Position numbers and translations under genes: made by a program. A DNA stretch of 64,000 bases. Origin: Thalassotalea mangrovi. Its GTDB lineage: Bacteria; Pseudomonadota; Gammaproteobacteria; Enterobacterales; Alteromonadaceae. The DNA lies in NCBI RefSeq assembly GCF_005116735.1, contig NZ_SWDB01000014.1, positions 44,205 through 108,204 on the forward strand, given 5' to 3'. Under the pieces are notes generated by a model. It was not told where the DNA came from. It saw nothing but the letters and a program-made list of their open reading frames with translations, and did no database searches. Positions 43,457-53,065 of the stretch are shown here, piece by piece. Within the stretch, counting starts at the first letter, position 1; each line of letters begins with the position of its first letter.

Positions 43457-45966
43457 TGATGTCGGTTTGGGCAACACAATCCTGGCGCTTATTCCGTCAT
43501 GAACTCAAACGCGGTGAGCTGACGATTATCGCTATCGCATTAATTATCGCCGTTGCCAGTGTCTTCAGCCTGTCTGGTTTTTCAGCGCAAATTAAATCGG
43601 CACTGATCCAGCAAAGTAATAGTTTTATTGCCGCAGACAGGGTGTTACAGTCGTCACGGCCTGTTGATGAGAAATTCCTGGCAAAAGCCGATGAAATGGG
43701 GCTTGAGCAGGCACAGCTACTGCAGTTTTCGTCGATGGTGTTTGCTGGTGATGATATGGTGCTGGGATCCGTGAAAGCGGTCAGTAATGGCTACCCGCTA
43801 CGCGGCAATCTGTTGGTCGCTCAGCCTGACGGCGCTGGCTCGCTGCAGGTCAGTGTGGCTCAGGTACCGACATCAGGATATGCCTACGTGGGTGAATCCT
43901 TGTTGCGAATTCTCGAACTTAACGTTGGTGACGGTTTTGAACTGGGTAACAGCGAGTTTGTCATCGCCGGAGTGATCGATAAAGAGCCAGACGCTTCGTT
44001 TAGTGTTTTCACATCGGGCCCCCGGGTCATCATCCACATGGATGATGTCGCGGCCACCGGCATCGTTCAACCGGGCAGTCGCCTGACTTACAAATACCTG
44101 TTTGCTGGTGAAAGCATCGAAGAGTATTCCCGGTGGGCGAAACCACAGGTGCTGGAAACCCAGCGTTTTCGCGATATTAAGGGCCAACAAAGTCCACTGG
44201 CTAATGCCCTGAACCGCGCCGAAAGCTATTTGTCCCTGGCCAGCATGTTAGGCATCATCCTGGCAGCGGTTGCCGTTTCTGTGGCCTCACGCCGTTACGG
44301 TCAGCGTCATCAACCGATGGTTGCGGTATATAAATCGATAGGCGCTTCGTCTTTTTTTATCCGCAAACTTTATCTCTTGCATTGGGGGGCACTGGCAGGC
44401 ATTTCGATTCTGGTTGGCCTGCTGATTGGTTATGGCATTCAATACCTCGGCATTCAATTTATGGCCGATGTTGTCCCTGACGTAACGTTGACCCTGTCTG
44501 CCTATCCCTTGTTGGTGGCAATATTTACCGGCGTTATCTGCGCGGTGGCATTTGCGATCGCGCCAATGCGTCAATTAATTGCCACTCCGGCGATTTCCGT
44601 TATTCGCGGCTTTGCAGGCTTTGAACGCAGATTAACCTGGCTCGAACGGATGCCGCCATTGCTCGCCGTCGTTGTGTTGTTATGGTTATTTAGCCAAAAC
44701 CTGCTGTTGACTGGTGCCCTGATCCTGGGGGCGGCGGTTATTGTCTCGATTTTACTGGTAGTCGGACACCTGCTAATTAATGCCGGACGTTCGGTAGGAA
44801 GCCAGGCAGGGCAGGCGTTTCATTTGTCGATGGCAAATTTAAAACGCCGCGCAAAAGCCAATCAGGTGCAGTTGGTCAGCTTCACGATTGCCATTCAACT
44901 GTTGTTGCTAATGTTGGTTGTACGCAATGACCTGATTGATGAATGGCAGGCGCAACTGCCAGACAATACCCCGAATCAGTTTTTGGTTAATGTCAGCCAA
45001 TCGCAGGTTCCTGCGGTTGAGGCGTTTTTGCAGCAACAGGGGCTGGTTGCCAGTGATTTGTATCCTATTGTGCGCGGACGCTTGTCAGCGATCAATGAAG
45101 AGCAAGTACGCCGCCGGGTGTCAAAAGAACAAGAGGATGCGAGTGAACAGGGAAGACGCGGTATTGGCCGCGAACTGAACCTGACCTGGCATCGCGATAT
45201 CCCAAAAGAAAATGAAATAGTCGATGGCACCTGGTTTGATAACGACAACCCGAAAGCTGAAGTTTCCGTGGAACAGGAACTGGCGAAACGTCTGCAAATA
45301 GGGGTTGGCGACACGCTGACGTTTCAGATTGGTAGTGAGTCAGTCACCATGCCGGTGACCAGCATTCGCACCGTAAACTGGCAGTCAATGCAACCGAACT
45401 TTTATATGATTTTCTCAGAATCGGTATTAGCGGATTTTCCCGCGACCTATATTGCCGCTATCTATGTACCCGGGTTACAGAAGAGCGAGTTCCAGGACTT
45501 TCTGCAGCAGTATCCAACGATTAGCATAATCGATGTAGACGCTATCATCGCCCAGTTGCGTACCGTTATCTCTCAGGTGTCACTGGCGGTAGAGTTCATC
45601 CTGATCCTGGTACTCATTGCTGGTGCCCTGGTTCTGATAGCTCAGGTGCAGGCAAGTATGGAAGAACGGGAGCGAGAGTTAGCAATCCTGAGAACCTTAG
45701 GCGCAAAAGGTAGCCTGCTGACCAATAGCGTGTTACTGGAATTTGTGATTCTCGGTGCTATTGCCGGGGTACTAGGCAGCCTGTCGATGGAAATTGGCGT
45801 TTTTATCCTACAGACCCAGGTATTCGATATGAGCGTCAGTATTCACTGGCCATACTGGATCTTGGGGACGATATTGGGCGCAGTCGTTGTTGGTGTGCTA
45901 GGCATGGCGTCCTGTTACCGATTACTGAAATTATCGAGCCTGACCTTAATTCGTCGAACATTATAG
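43456..45966 (+). CDS. ybbP: FtsX-like ABC permease (YbbP)
   Basis: An 836-residue permease with two FtsX-like modules and about ten transmembrane helices: one near the N-terminus (IIAIALIIAVASVFSLSGF), a central block (about 260-480) and a C-terminal block (about 700-835) with EERERELAILRTLGAKGSLL. Large periplasmic domains lie between. It pairs with the preceding ATPase. ATGs at 43456 and 43459 are both possible. A bidirectional terminator follows. Confidence 0.93.
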   Translation: MMSVWATQSWRLFRHELKRGELTIIAIALIIAVASVFSLSGFSAQIKSALIQQSNSFIAADRVLQSSRPVDEKFLAKADEMGLEQAQLLQFSSMVFAGDDMVLGSVKAVSNGYPLRGNLLVAQPDGAGSLQVSVAQVPTSGYAYVGESLLRILELNVGDGFELGNSEFVIAGVIDKEPDASFSVFTSGPRVIIHMDDVAATGIVQPGSRLTYKYLFAGESIEEYSRWAKPQVLETQRFRDIKGQQSPLANALNRAESYLSLASMLGIILAAVAVSVASRRYGQRHQPMVAVYKSIGASSFFIRKLYLLHWGALAGISILVGLLIGYGIQYLGIQFMADVVPDVTLTLSAYPLLVAIFTGVICAVAFAIAPMRQLIATPAISVIRGFAGFERRLTWLERMPPLLAVVVLLWLFSQNLLLTGALILGAAVIVSILLVVGHLLINAGRSVGSQAGQAFHLSMANLKRRAKANQVQLVSFTIAIQLLLLMLVVRNDLIDEWQAQLPDNTPNQFLVNVSQSQVPAVEAFLQQQGLVASDLYPIVRGRLSAINEEQVRRRVSKEQEDASEQGRRGIGRELNLTWHRDIPKENEIVDGTWFDNDNPKAEVSVEQELAKRLQIGVGDTLTFQIGSESVTMPVTSIRTVNWQSMQPNFYMIFSESVLADFPATYIAAIYVPGLQKSEFQDFLQQYPTISIIDVDAIIAQLRTVISQVSLAVEFILILVLIAGALVLIAQVQASMEERERELAILRTLGAKGSLLTNSVLLEFVILGAIAGVLGSLSMEIGVFILQTQVFDMSVSIHWPYWILGTILGAVVVGVLGMASCYRLLKLSSLTLIRRTL

Positions 45967-45977
45967 TTCTTACCTAA

Positions 45978-46008
45978 AATAAAGCCGGCTACTGCCGGTT
46001 TTATTATT
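45978..46008. terminator. Bidirectional terminator after ybbP and the YfcH-like gene
   Basis: AAAGCCGGC and GCCGGTTTT pair around TACT, with AT-rich runs on both sides. The right edge touches the stop of the convergent gene. Confidence 0.8.
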
Positions 46009-46906
46009 TAAAGATCTGTTGCAAAGCGTCCTCTAGTTCAGAATATTTGAACATAAAGCCAGCTTTGAGCAGGGCGATTGGTAGTACACGCTGGCCATAA
46101 AGCAGCAGGTCGGCCATCTCACCGAATAACCCCCTTAGTACAAAAGCCGGCATGGTAGCAAAATCGGGCCGATTTAAGCTGCTTGCCAGGGCTTTACTGA
46201 ACGCTTTGTTGCTGACTGGATTTGGCGCCGTCATATTCACTGCGCCCTTTATATCCTGATGTTCAATCAGAAATTGCATGGCATCCACCATGTCCTGGAT
46301 GTGAATCCATGACATGATTTGCTTACCATCGCCGAGTTTGCCGCCAAAACCGAGTCGGTATGCCGGGATCATTTTTGCCAGGGCACCACGATTACGGTCA
46401 AGTACAATACCGGTTCTTAATAAGCAAAGGCGGGTATGATTCTGGCAAAGGCGAGCCTTATCTTCCCAGACTTTACAGACCTGATGGCTGAACTCGGGGT
46501 AAACCTCGGTGAAATCCTCGTCAATATCCTGATCTCCCTGTCGTCCGTAGTAACCAATAGCGGAACCCGACAAAAAGCACTCAGGTGGTGACTCACTATC
46601 ACTAATCAACTTGCTTAATTGCTCAGTGAGCTGCCAGCGACTTTGGCAGATTTTCTGCTTTTGTTTGCGACTCCAACGTTGTTCGACCAGAGGTTGCCCC
46701 GCCAGGTTAATAACAATGTCGACATCATTAAAATTTGCAAATGCCTGTAAGTCATTAACAACCGTAAGGGCAGCGACATTGATATCCGATGCCATAATCG
46801 GCGTGTGTTGTCGCGATAATACGGTAAAGCGATATTGATCCTGATAGGTGCGGATAAAATGACTGCCGATAAGGCCAGTACCGCCGGTGATGAATACATG
46901 TTTCAT
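46004..46906 (-). CDS. TIGR01777-family NAD-dependent epimerase (YfcH-like)
   Basis: A 300-residue extended SDR. MKHVFITGGTGLIGSHFIR begins with the Rossmann GGTGLIG motif. VINLAGQPLVEQRWSRKQK, SGSAIGYYG, MSWIHIQDMVDAMQFLIE and NMTAPNPVSNKAFSKAL match the TIGR01777 family (E. coli YfcH), whose members affect cell division or nucleotide-sugar chemistry but lack a settled reaction. AAGGAG upstream supports the ATG at 46906 rather than the longer open frame. Confidence 0.9.
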   Translation of the reverse strand: MKHVFITGGTGLIGSHFIRTYQDQYRFTVLSRQHTPIMASDINVAALTVVNDLQAFANFNDVDIVINLAGQPLVEQRWSRKQKQKICQSRWQLTEQLSKLISDSESPPECFLSGSAIGYYGRQGDQDIDEDFTEVYPEFSHQVCKVWEDKARLCQNHTRLCLLRTGIVLDRNRGALAKMIPAYRLGFGGKLGDGKQIMSWIHIQDMVDAMQFLIEHQDIKGAVNMTAPNPVSNKAFSKALASSLNRPDFATMPAFVLRGLFGEMADLLLYGQRVLPIALLKAGFMFKYSELEDALQQIFK

Positions 46907-46989
46907 GGAATAATCACTCCTTACGTTAATAAAGTTAGCGCAACTTAGCATTACTGCTCGGAAATATTGATTTAACAAGGTTTTTTACT

Positions 46990-47103
46990 GTGATAAGCCA
47001 ACATCCTAAAGCGGGGGTATTAGCCATTTTTAATGTCACTGCGGATGACTTACCAAGGGCGAAATTATTTGCTAAGGTATTGAAAAAACAATTGGAAACG
47101 TAA
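46990..47103 (+). CDS. Possible 37-residue leader protein coupled to perM
   Basis: GTG at 46990 to TAA at 47101-47103, reading VISQHPKAGVLAIFNVTADD and ending in RAKLFAKVLKKQLET. Its stop overlaps the ATG of the perM-like gene in TAATG, and AAGG lies nine bases before the GTG. The overlap and an amphipathic, lysine-rich tail make it plausible as a real small gene. I know no family for it. Confidence 0.35.
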   Translation: MISQHPKAGVLAIFNVTADDLPRAKLFAKVLKKQLET

Positions 47104-48197
47104 TGAGTCAGGAAACACAGGGAACATCTACCGACAGTGGCGTGGTGCGGGTCATATTCATCCTCGCATTACTGGTGATTATCTTAGCGGGCATTAAGGT
47201 CGCCAATCAGCTTTTGGTCCCATTTCTGTTGTCGATTTTTATCGCCATTGCCTGTAATCCACTAGTAAATAAACTGGTTGCCTGGCGGGTACCGAAAACC
47301 CTGGCGGTGATACTGGTCATCGCTATGTTCTTTGGCGCTGGCTTTCTGCTTGCTGGCGTACTCGGTAACTCATTGAATGAGTTGTCACGACTGATGCCGG
47401 AATATAAAGCGCAAGTGAGCGAAAAATTTGCCGGACTTCTCGATATCCTCGCCGCTAACAATGTCCAGGTATCAAAGGGCTTTATTATGCAGTATCTGGA
47501 TCCTGGCAAGGCTATGGGCTTTGCGGCGAATATGCTGTCCAGCTTCGGCAATATTATGGCAAACCTGTTTTTCATTATCCTGACCGTGGTATTTATGTTG
47601 TTCGAGTCCTCCTCGATCCCGACCAAGCTGCATCTGGCGTTTCAGGACCCACAAATGAAGATGCAACAGATTGATAAATTCCTGTCCTCGGTAAATCAAT
47701 ATCTGGCCATAAAAACTGTGGTTAGTATTGGTACCGGAGTCCTGGTTAGTGTGATGCTTTGGGCTTTTGGCCTGGACTTTTATATTCTCTGGGGGGTTGT
47801 CGCCTTCTTATTTAACTTTATCCCGAATATTGGTTCTATTATTGCTGCCGTACCCGCGGTATTACTGGCGATGATCCAGTTGAATTTACCCATGGCGGGT
47901 TTTATCGGTTTGGGCTATATCCTGATAAACACGGTGATGGGCAACATTGTTGAACCGCGCTATCTGGGACGTGGCCTCGGGTTGTCGACTTTGGTGGTTT
48001 TTCTGTCATTAGTATTTTGGGGTTGGTTACTGGGCACGGTCGGCATGCTACTGTCAGTGCCGCTAACCATGATCATCAAAATTGCCCTGGAAAACTCCGC
48101 AGAAGGGCACTGGTTCTCCGTTTTGCTCAGTGATTCACATGGTGTCGATTCGGAAGTTAAGCAGTTAAAACAACAAGGTGAAGAGCAACAGGCGTGA
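47103..48197 (+). CDS. perM: AI-2E family transporter (PerM-like)
   Basis: A 364-residue membrane protein with about eight helices of the TqsA/PerM (UPF0118) family. Visible blocks are LLVPFLLSIFIAIACNPLVNKLVAWRVP near the N-terminus, NLFFIILTVVFMLFESSSIP in the middle, FLFNFIPNIGSIIAAVPAV and GNIVEPRYLGRGLGLSTLVVFLSLVFWGWLLG at the end. Family members export autoinducer-2 or run sodium/proton antiport; which one applies here is not visible. The next gene overlaps its stop by four bases. Confidence 0.88.
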   Translation: MSQETQGTSTDSGVVRVIFILALLVIILAGIKVANQLLVPFLLSIFIAIACNPLVNKLVAWRVPKTLAVILVIAMFFGAGFLLAGVLGNSLNELSRLMPEYKAQVSEKFAGLLDILAANNVQVSKGFIMQYLDPGKAMGFAANMLSSFGNIMANLFFIILTVVFMLFESSSIPTKLHLAFQDPQMKMQQIDKFLSSVNQYLAIKTVVSIGTGVLVSVMLWAFGLDFYILWGVVAFLFNFIPNIGSIIAAVPAVLLAMIQLNLPMAGFIGLGYILINTVMGNIVEPRYLGRGLGLSTLVVFLSLVFWGWLLGTVGMLLSVPLTMIIKIALENSAEGHWFSVLLSDSHGVDSEVKQLKQQGEEQQA

Positions 48198-49033
48198 TAA
48201 AGGCTATTGCACAGGCTAAAGCAAAGCCGAAAGTCATATTTAGGTTTGCCGTTGCGGTGAGCTCTTTGCTCGTTACAACTATCGTTAATGGCAACCAGGA
48301 GCCGAAGATAGAGTGGCCAGACAAACGTCAGGCAGCGGTGAGCTTAAGCTATGACGATGCGCTTGCCAGCCATTTAGATACGGCATTACCTGAATTAAAT
48401 CGACATGGCTTTAGCGCCAGTTTTTACCTGACCTTAGCATCGCCCATTGTACGGAGTCGCCTGTCTGAATGGCGTATGGCTGCGAAAATGGGCCATGAGC
48501 TCGGCAATCACAGTTTATTCCATGGTTGTTCGAAAGCGCTGCCGGGCAGGGAGTGGGTTGCTGACCACTTAGATTTGTCGCGCCGTTCAGTGGATGACGT
48601 GGTGGCGGAAATTCGCCTTGCCAACGATTATCTGTTTGCCATCGACGGCTTAACACAGCGCACCTTTACCCCACCATGTAATGACGTAACCGTTGCAGGT
48701 AACCAGTCTATTTTAACCCATTTAAGGCAGGACTTTGTTGCGATAAAAGGGCATTATCCAGACTTTACCGACCTGGTTAATGAAACCTGGGCCCCGGTTA
48801 GCGTGTCAGGTGAAGAGCTGATCGCCTATGTCGAACAGCAGGCCAGGGAAGGTGGGGTGATCAATATTATTTTCCATGGTATTGGCGCTGACCACCTGAG
48901 TGTCAGTGCAATGGCTCATCGAATGTTATTAGACCACCTGAAACAGCATCCGCGGCGTTACTGGGTTGCCAGTTATCGCCGCATCATGGAACATGTCGGC
49001 GCGCAATCAACACGCCACTTTGATGGCAATTAA
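48194..49033 (+). CDS. Exported polysaccharide deacetylase (NodB-like)
   Basis: A 279-residue protein with an N-terminal signal segment (to about TTIVNGNQE). The NodB domain starts [22 protein letters not shown]; the metal-binding aspartate pair is in SYDD, and the H-x-x-x-H histidines are in [18 protein letters not shown] is the last catalytic block. It should remove acetyl (or similar) groups from a glycan in the periplasm. The GTG start overlaps the perM stop (GTGA), and the stop overlaps the convergent yciI stop. Confidence 0.87.
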   Translation: MIKAIAQAKAKPKVIFRFAVAVSSLLVTTIVNGNQEPKIEWPDKRQAAVSLSYDDALASHLDTALPELNRHGFSASFYLTLASPIVRSRLSEWRMAAKMGHELGNHSLFHGCSKALPGREWVADHLDLSRRSVDDVVAEIRLANDYLFAIDGLTQRTFTPPCNDVTVAGNQSILTHLRQDFVAIKGHYPDFTDLVNETWAPVSVSGEELIAYVEQQAREGGVINIIFHGIGADHLSVSAMAHRMLLDHLKQHPRRYWVASYRRIMEHVGAQSTRHFDGN

Positions 49034-49326
49034 AAAACCCGCTTAAAAGGTTTGACGATCACCGATTTGTATACGCCAGCGGCAATGTAAGGGTCTGCTT
49101 CTGCCCAGGTTTTCGCTTCTTCCAGGCTTGCAAATTCAAGTACTAGCAAAGAACCTGTAAAACCCGCCTCGCCAGGATTTTCATCATCGATGGCCGGACA
49201 TGGGCCTGCCAGGATCAGGCGGCCCTGATCCTGTAGGTTCTTTAATCTGGCCAAGTGCTGGTCCCTGACCGATAAACGCAACGCTAAGCTATTTTCATTG
49301 TCTTCGCTAATAATCGCATACAACAT
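49030..49326 (-). CDS. yciI: YciI family protein
   Basis: A 98-residue protein with the YciI ferredoxin-like fold: [28 protein letters not shown], then [13 protein letters not shown], and [20 protein letters not shown] with the conserved aspartate and histidine-like positions of the family. No enzymatic role is settled. It lies four bases after yciB in the same direction, the E. coli pairing. The start at 49326 is preferred over a longer frame that overlaps yciB. Confidence 0.88.
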   Translation of the reverse strand: MLYAIISEDNENSLALRLSVRDQHLARLKNLQDQGRLILAGPCPAIDDENPGEAGFTGSLLVLEFASLEEAKTWAEADPYIAAGVYKSVIVKPFKRVF

Positions 49327-49330
49327 CTTG

Positions 49331-49921
49331 TTATTGTCCTGATTCTTCATTATTGCTGATTGACTTGCTGACATCAGTCTGTGGCTGCTCGGGCTCAGGT
49401 TCGATGTGCTTGTAAATCAACAGCAATGAACCGAGTGCAAACACAAACGTCATAATGGTTAATCCAAACACTTTGAAATTAACCCAGGTTTCCTGGCCAA
49501 AGTTAAACGCTACATAGAGGTTAAGCAGGCCACAGACCAAGAAGAACGCGACCCAGGCATAATTGTAGCGAGTCCATATTTTTTCCGGCATGCGGATAGA
49601 CTCGCCAAGCATGGTTTGCAACAGGTTCTTTTTGAAAAATGCCTGGCTGACCCACAAGCCTACGGCAAAAAAGACGTTAACGATGGTGACTTTCCATTTG
49701 ATAAAGGCATCGTTTTGAAAAATCAGCGTCAAGGCCCCGAAAACGGCAATCAGGCCAAACAGCCACCATTGCTTTTGCGGAATTTCCTTACCCTGTATTT
49801 TCATCACGATCATTTGTAACGCGGCGGCGACAATTAATGCGCCTGTTGCCCAGTAAATATCGACCATTTTATAGACGACAAAGAAGATTATGAGTGGAAT
49901 AAATTCAAAGAATGCGGTCAT
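49331..49921 (-). CDS. yciB: Inner membrane septation protein YciB (IspZ)
   Basis: A 196-residue membrane protein with five or six helices. [27 protein letters not shown] and [22 protein letters not shown], then [20 protein letters not shown], are classic YciB/IspZ blocks. The protein is linked to cell septation and envelope integrity. The C-terminal 30 residues ([22 protein letters not shown]) are hydrophilic and extend beyond the E. coli protein (179 residues). Confidence 0.95.
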   Translation of the reverse strand: MTAFFEFIPLIIFFVVYKMVDIYWATGALIVAAALQMIVMKIQGKEIPQKQWWLFGLIAVFGALTLIFQNDAFIKWKVTIVNVFFAVGLWVSQAFFKKNLLQTMLGESIRMPEKIWTRYNYAWVAFFLVCGLLNLYVAFNFGQETWVNFKVFGLTIMTFVFALGSLLLIYKHIEPEPEQPQTDVSKSISNNEESGQ

Positions 49922-50011
49922 AGTTATTAAATACTTTGCTTCAGTTAGCTTTATTCTAGCGAAACATCCGGTTTCAGACTACAGCCATTATCGACAAAAG
50001 TGTAAGTGAGT

Positions 50012-50683
50012 TTATCGATACAGGGTTTTAAACAAATCTTCGCTGCGGCCATTACGGGTAGAGTCGATTTTTAATGGATGCTTTAGATCATTCCATTTGG
50101 TGACTTTACCGCCTTTATTGACATGGGGGAACGGGGCAGGGGTCATTGGGTGGTCAATCAAGGTCGCTACCGATTGCCACCACAGTGGGTCATTTGCCTG
50201 TAATCGTAAAAAATCCTGATCACGCTCGGCAAAATAGCTCACTACTTGCTGTTGATGTTGATAATAACAATCAAGCAGGTATTGATCCTGACTAAGCTCA
50301 GCTTCGCTATATTGCCCAAAAACCTCCCCATAGCAACGCTTTAGAATCGGGTTAAAACCGCCATCCTGGCGCTGTAAATTTTTTTGCATGCGCAATAATA
50401 ATTGCCGTATCGAAGGGAGCCACTCATCCGGATTACGTTCAAGATAGACAAAGCGGGCATCTGGATAAAGCCGATCCAGTCTGGCGTAGTCGCTAAAAAC
50501 CGGAGTATCGGCAATGACCTTTGCCCGGGCAAAGGTTTCCTGGGTGTATGCCGTATGGGCAACGGTGAAACCCTGCTCGAGCATCGCCAGACAAAAGCTG
50601 GTGGTGGCCGTTCTCGGTAAACTGACCACGAATAGCTTTTCAACAGATGGCTGTTGCGATGATTGTGGGTTATTCGATGCCAT
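50012..50683 (-). CDS. Sulfotransferase-family protein
   Basis: A 223-residue P-loop-like protein. KLFVVSLPRTATTSFCLAML carries the 5'-phosphosulfate-binding loop (PRTATTS), and FVYLERNPDEWLPSIRQLL matches the 3'-phosphate-binding segment of sulfotransferases. It could transfer sulfate from PAPS to a small molecule. The ATG at 50683 overlaps the end of the M24 peptidase gene by 14 bases; a TTG at 50701 is a less likely start. The two genes are probably co-transcribed. Confidence 0.75.
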   Translation of the reverse strand: MASNNPQSSQQPSVEKLFVVSLPRTATTSFCLAMLEQGFTVAHTAYTQETFARAKVIADTPVFSDYARLDRLYPDARFVYLERNPDEWLPSIRQLLLRMQKNLQRQDGGFNPILKRCYGEVFGQYSEAELSQDQYLLDCYYQHQQQVVSYFAERDQDFLRLQANDPLWWQSVATLIDHPMTPAPFPHVNKGGKVTKWNDLKHPLKIDSTRNGRSEDLFKTLYR

Positions 50684-51896
50684 AACCAAAGGGGTTGTCA
50701 ATGCTATGGGATGGTTCGGTAAACCATTTAGGACCAGAGTCAGTCATGTAAAAGTGGTCTTCAAGGCGTACACCAAACTCACCGGGAACACATAACATCG
50801 GCTCATTTGAAAAACACATGCCCGCTGCCAACGGGGTTTGTTCATTACCAACCAGATACGGCCATTCATGGATATCAAGGCCAATACCATGCCCGGTACG
50901 ATGCGGCAACCCCGGTAACTGATACTCAGGACCATAACCAACCGAGGCCAGGTACTGGCGAGCAGCGTTATCCACATCTGCACAAGGATGGTTTAATTTT
51001 GCTGCGGCGAAGGCGGTTAATTGCGCAGTTTTTTCATGTTGCCATACCTCGCGCTGCCTGGCACTCGCCTCGCCAAATACGTACGAACGGGTGATATCAG
51101 AATGGTAACCAAACAGTTCACATCCGGTATCAATTAGCACCATGTCGTTTTCAGCCAGGGTCTTTGGATTGGCAACACCGTGGGGATAGGCGGTGTCTTC
51201 ACCAAACAATACAATACAAAAATACGAACCATTGTGGGCTCCGAGTTTTCGATGGGCAGCATCGATAAACTGTTCGACTTCAGTGACACTAATCCCCGGA
51301 TAGAGAATTTTCGCGGCAGCTTGTTGTACTTTTAAGGTGATGTCTTTGGCATGTTGCAGTATCGCAATTTCTTGAGCAGATTTATGCATCCGGCAACCGG
51401 CAGTCACTACCTTCGCATCTTGCCATTGATAATCCTTCGTTAACTGGCTGATGCCATTGGTAATAAAAAATGGCGTTGACTCATCAAAAGCAATGGAGCC
51501 TTGCTCAATGCCAGCTGTTTGTAACACTGTTAAAAAAGTGTGATAGGGACTTTCGTGCTCATGCCAGCCATGGACCTTGCCCTTGATCGCCATATACTGT
51601 TGTAGTGTATCTATTTCAAAAAACGGGGCAATGTATTCGATCTCACCCGATGCCGGCAAAATCGCACCTACCATACGCTCTGAAGGGTACCAGTTGGTGC
51701 CAGTGAAATAACTGAGGTTGCTACCGGCATTCAGATAAACCGCAGCAATATTATTCTCTCGCATGATTGCCTGGGCGCGACCGATGCGCTCACGGAATTC
51801 ATCGTGACTAATACCTTGCAGGTCTTCGCACATGTCGGAAAGCGCGGCTAACTGTTCAGCCGCCGTTGAGCCACCAATACCATAGTGATTGTTCAT
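50670..51896 (-). CDS. M24 family metallopeptidase (Xaa-Pro peptidase / creatinase-like)
   Basis: A 408-residue pita-bread metallohydrolase. The N-terminal creatinase-like domain covers about 35-170 (NLSYFTGTNWYPSERMVGAIL). The catalytic domain shows all five metal ligands: D in VLIDTGCE, D in YHSDITRSYVF, H in PHRTGHGIGLDIHE, E in CFSNEPML and E in GVRLEDHFY. It should cut X-Pro or a related amide; ectoine hydrolase-like activity is another option. The ATG at 51896 gives the normal family length. Confidence 0.9.
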   Translation of the reverse strand: MNNHYGIGGSTAAEQLAALSDMCEDLQGISHDEFRERIGRAQAIMRENNIAAVYLNAGSNLSYFTGTNWYPSERMVGAILPASGEIEYIAPFFEIDTLQQYMAIKGKVHGWHEHESPYHTFLTVLQTAGIEQGSIAFDESTPFFITNGISQLTKDYQWQDAKVVTAGCRMHKSAQEIAILQHAKDITLKVQQAAAKILYPGISVTEVEQFIDAAHRKLGAHNGSYFCIVLFGEDTAYPHGVANPKTLAENDMVLIDTGCELFGYHSDITRSYVFGEASARQREVWQHEKTAQLTAFAAAKLNHPCADVDNAARQYLASVGYGPEYQLPGLPHRTGHGIGLDIHEWPYLVGNEQTPLAAGMCFSNEPMLCVPGEFGVRLEDHFYMTDSGPKWFTEPSHSIDNPFGYGIE

Positions 51897-52087
51897 AATC
51901 GTCCCAATTAAAAGGTTGTTTTTATAACTTTTAGAGACGTTATTTTCAGCTAACTGACACGGGTTTTGCAATCTTTAATCGCATTTGCGGTTAATACTTT
52001 ATAAGGGAGAAATTCCACTGTCGGCTACTGCAACTGGTTTTTATCGTAATGCAGCAGTCCTTAAGTTTTAATAAACCAAATTTAATT

Positions 52088-52855
52088 TCATTGCCCGGTA
52101 AAGTTGCTTGCCTGACTTAACGCGCGTTTAAAGTCTTTTTTCAGATGCGCTTTTAATTGTTTTCGCACAACTTTACTGTCCAGTTGGTTGCGCACACAAT
52201 GTAATGCCAGGGCATAAACCGTTTGCGATTCGGTTAACATGGTCTGACGATTTGCCGTTGGGCTGTAACAACTACCGCATCCCCCACGAAACTGATAGGC
52301 GGTATTTGCCATCATCACCCCGAAGCCAAGATAACAGGCCAGTAAGTCTATGGTTTGATTGCGTAAGTCGGTGCCGCCAGGCGGATTATCGGCTGTTTGT
52401 TGTAATAACAACGCGGCGAACCCCTGGGCGAAATTGGCGATCATTAGCTGCGGGTGATTAATCTGTTGTTGTTGATATGGCCAGACGACTGGCTGCCCTC
52501 CCTGCATCGAATAGTCCGTGTTAACGACGCGAATATCTGAGCCGCGAAGACCGTCCGGAAAGCTCAGCCTGGGTAAACCATTGTTGTCGGCCGACCCCGT
52601 TGATGCGCAACGCAATGCTACCGGCCATTGACGCATCCCCGCATAGTCGGCGGTTCTGGAGAAAATGGCCTGCGCCATTTCGTCGACACTTCCAACCCGG
52701 CCTGGGTAGTATTCATTGGTTGGCAAAATACAGCGTGGCTTTAACTGTGGATCGGTACTGACAAAATGTTGTTCTAACCAGAGATAGGCATCATCAATCC
52801 AGGCTTTACTTTGTTCATCAATTAAGGGGGTAGGTTTTAATAAATTTGCAAACAT
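52088..52855 (-). CDS. Conserved-looking protein of unknown function
   Basis: A 255-residue soluble protein I do not recognise. Notable segments are LLACYLGFGVMMANTAYQFRGG, the cysteine-rich GGCGSCYSPTANRQ (about residues 191-204) and LTESQTVYALALHCV. No signal peptide or membrane segment is evident. Its start has no strong ribosome binding site. It lies alone between the M24 peptidase gene and sbcD. Confidence 0.65.
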   Translation of the reverse strand: MFANLLKPTPLIDEQSKAWIDDAYLWLEQHFVSTDPQLKPRCILPTNEYYPGRVGSVDEMAQAIFSRTADYAGMRQWPVALRCASTGSADNNGLPRLSFPDGLRGSDIRVVNTDYSMQGGQPVVWPYQQQQINHPQLMIANFAQGFAALLLQQTADNPPGGTDLRNQTIDLLACYLGFGVMMANTAYQFRGGCGSCYSPTANRQTMLTESQTVYALALHCVRNQLDSKVVRKQLKAHLKKDFKRALSQASNFTGQ

Positions 52856-53065
52856 CTGCGGACAAAAACGCTTGAGAGCTAATAAGGAATAGCCTCAATT
52901 TATCGAACTGGGCGTTAAAGAGCAACTACATCGGCGGCTTATCTCTTATCTGGTTGCCAGCAAAATTTAAAGTAACGACTGCCGGATAAAAACGGCTTGT
53001 GATAGACTCATCGTTAACGTGTAAATAGCCTTAATGGCACTAAATCAGGGATTCAAGGGATTGGC

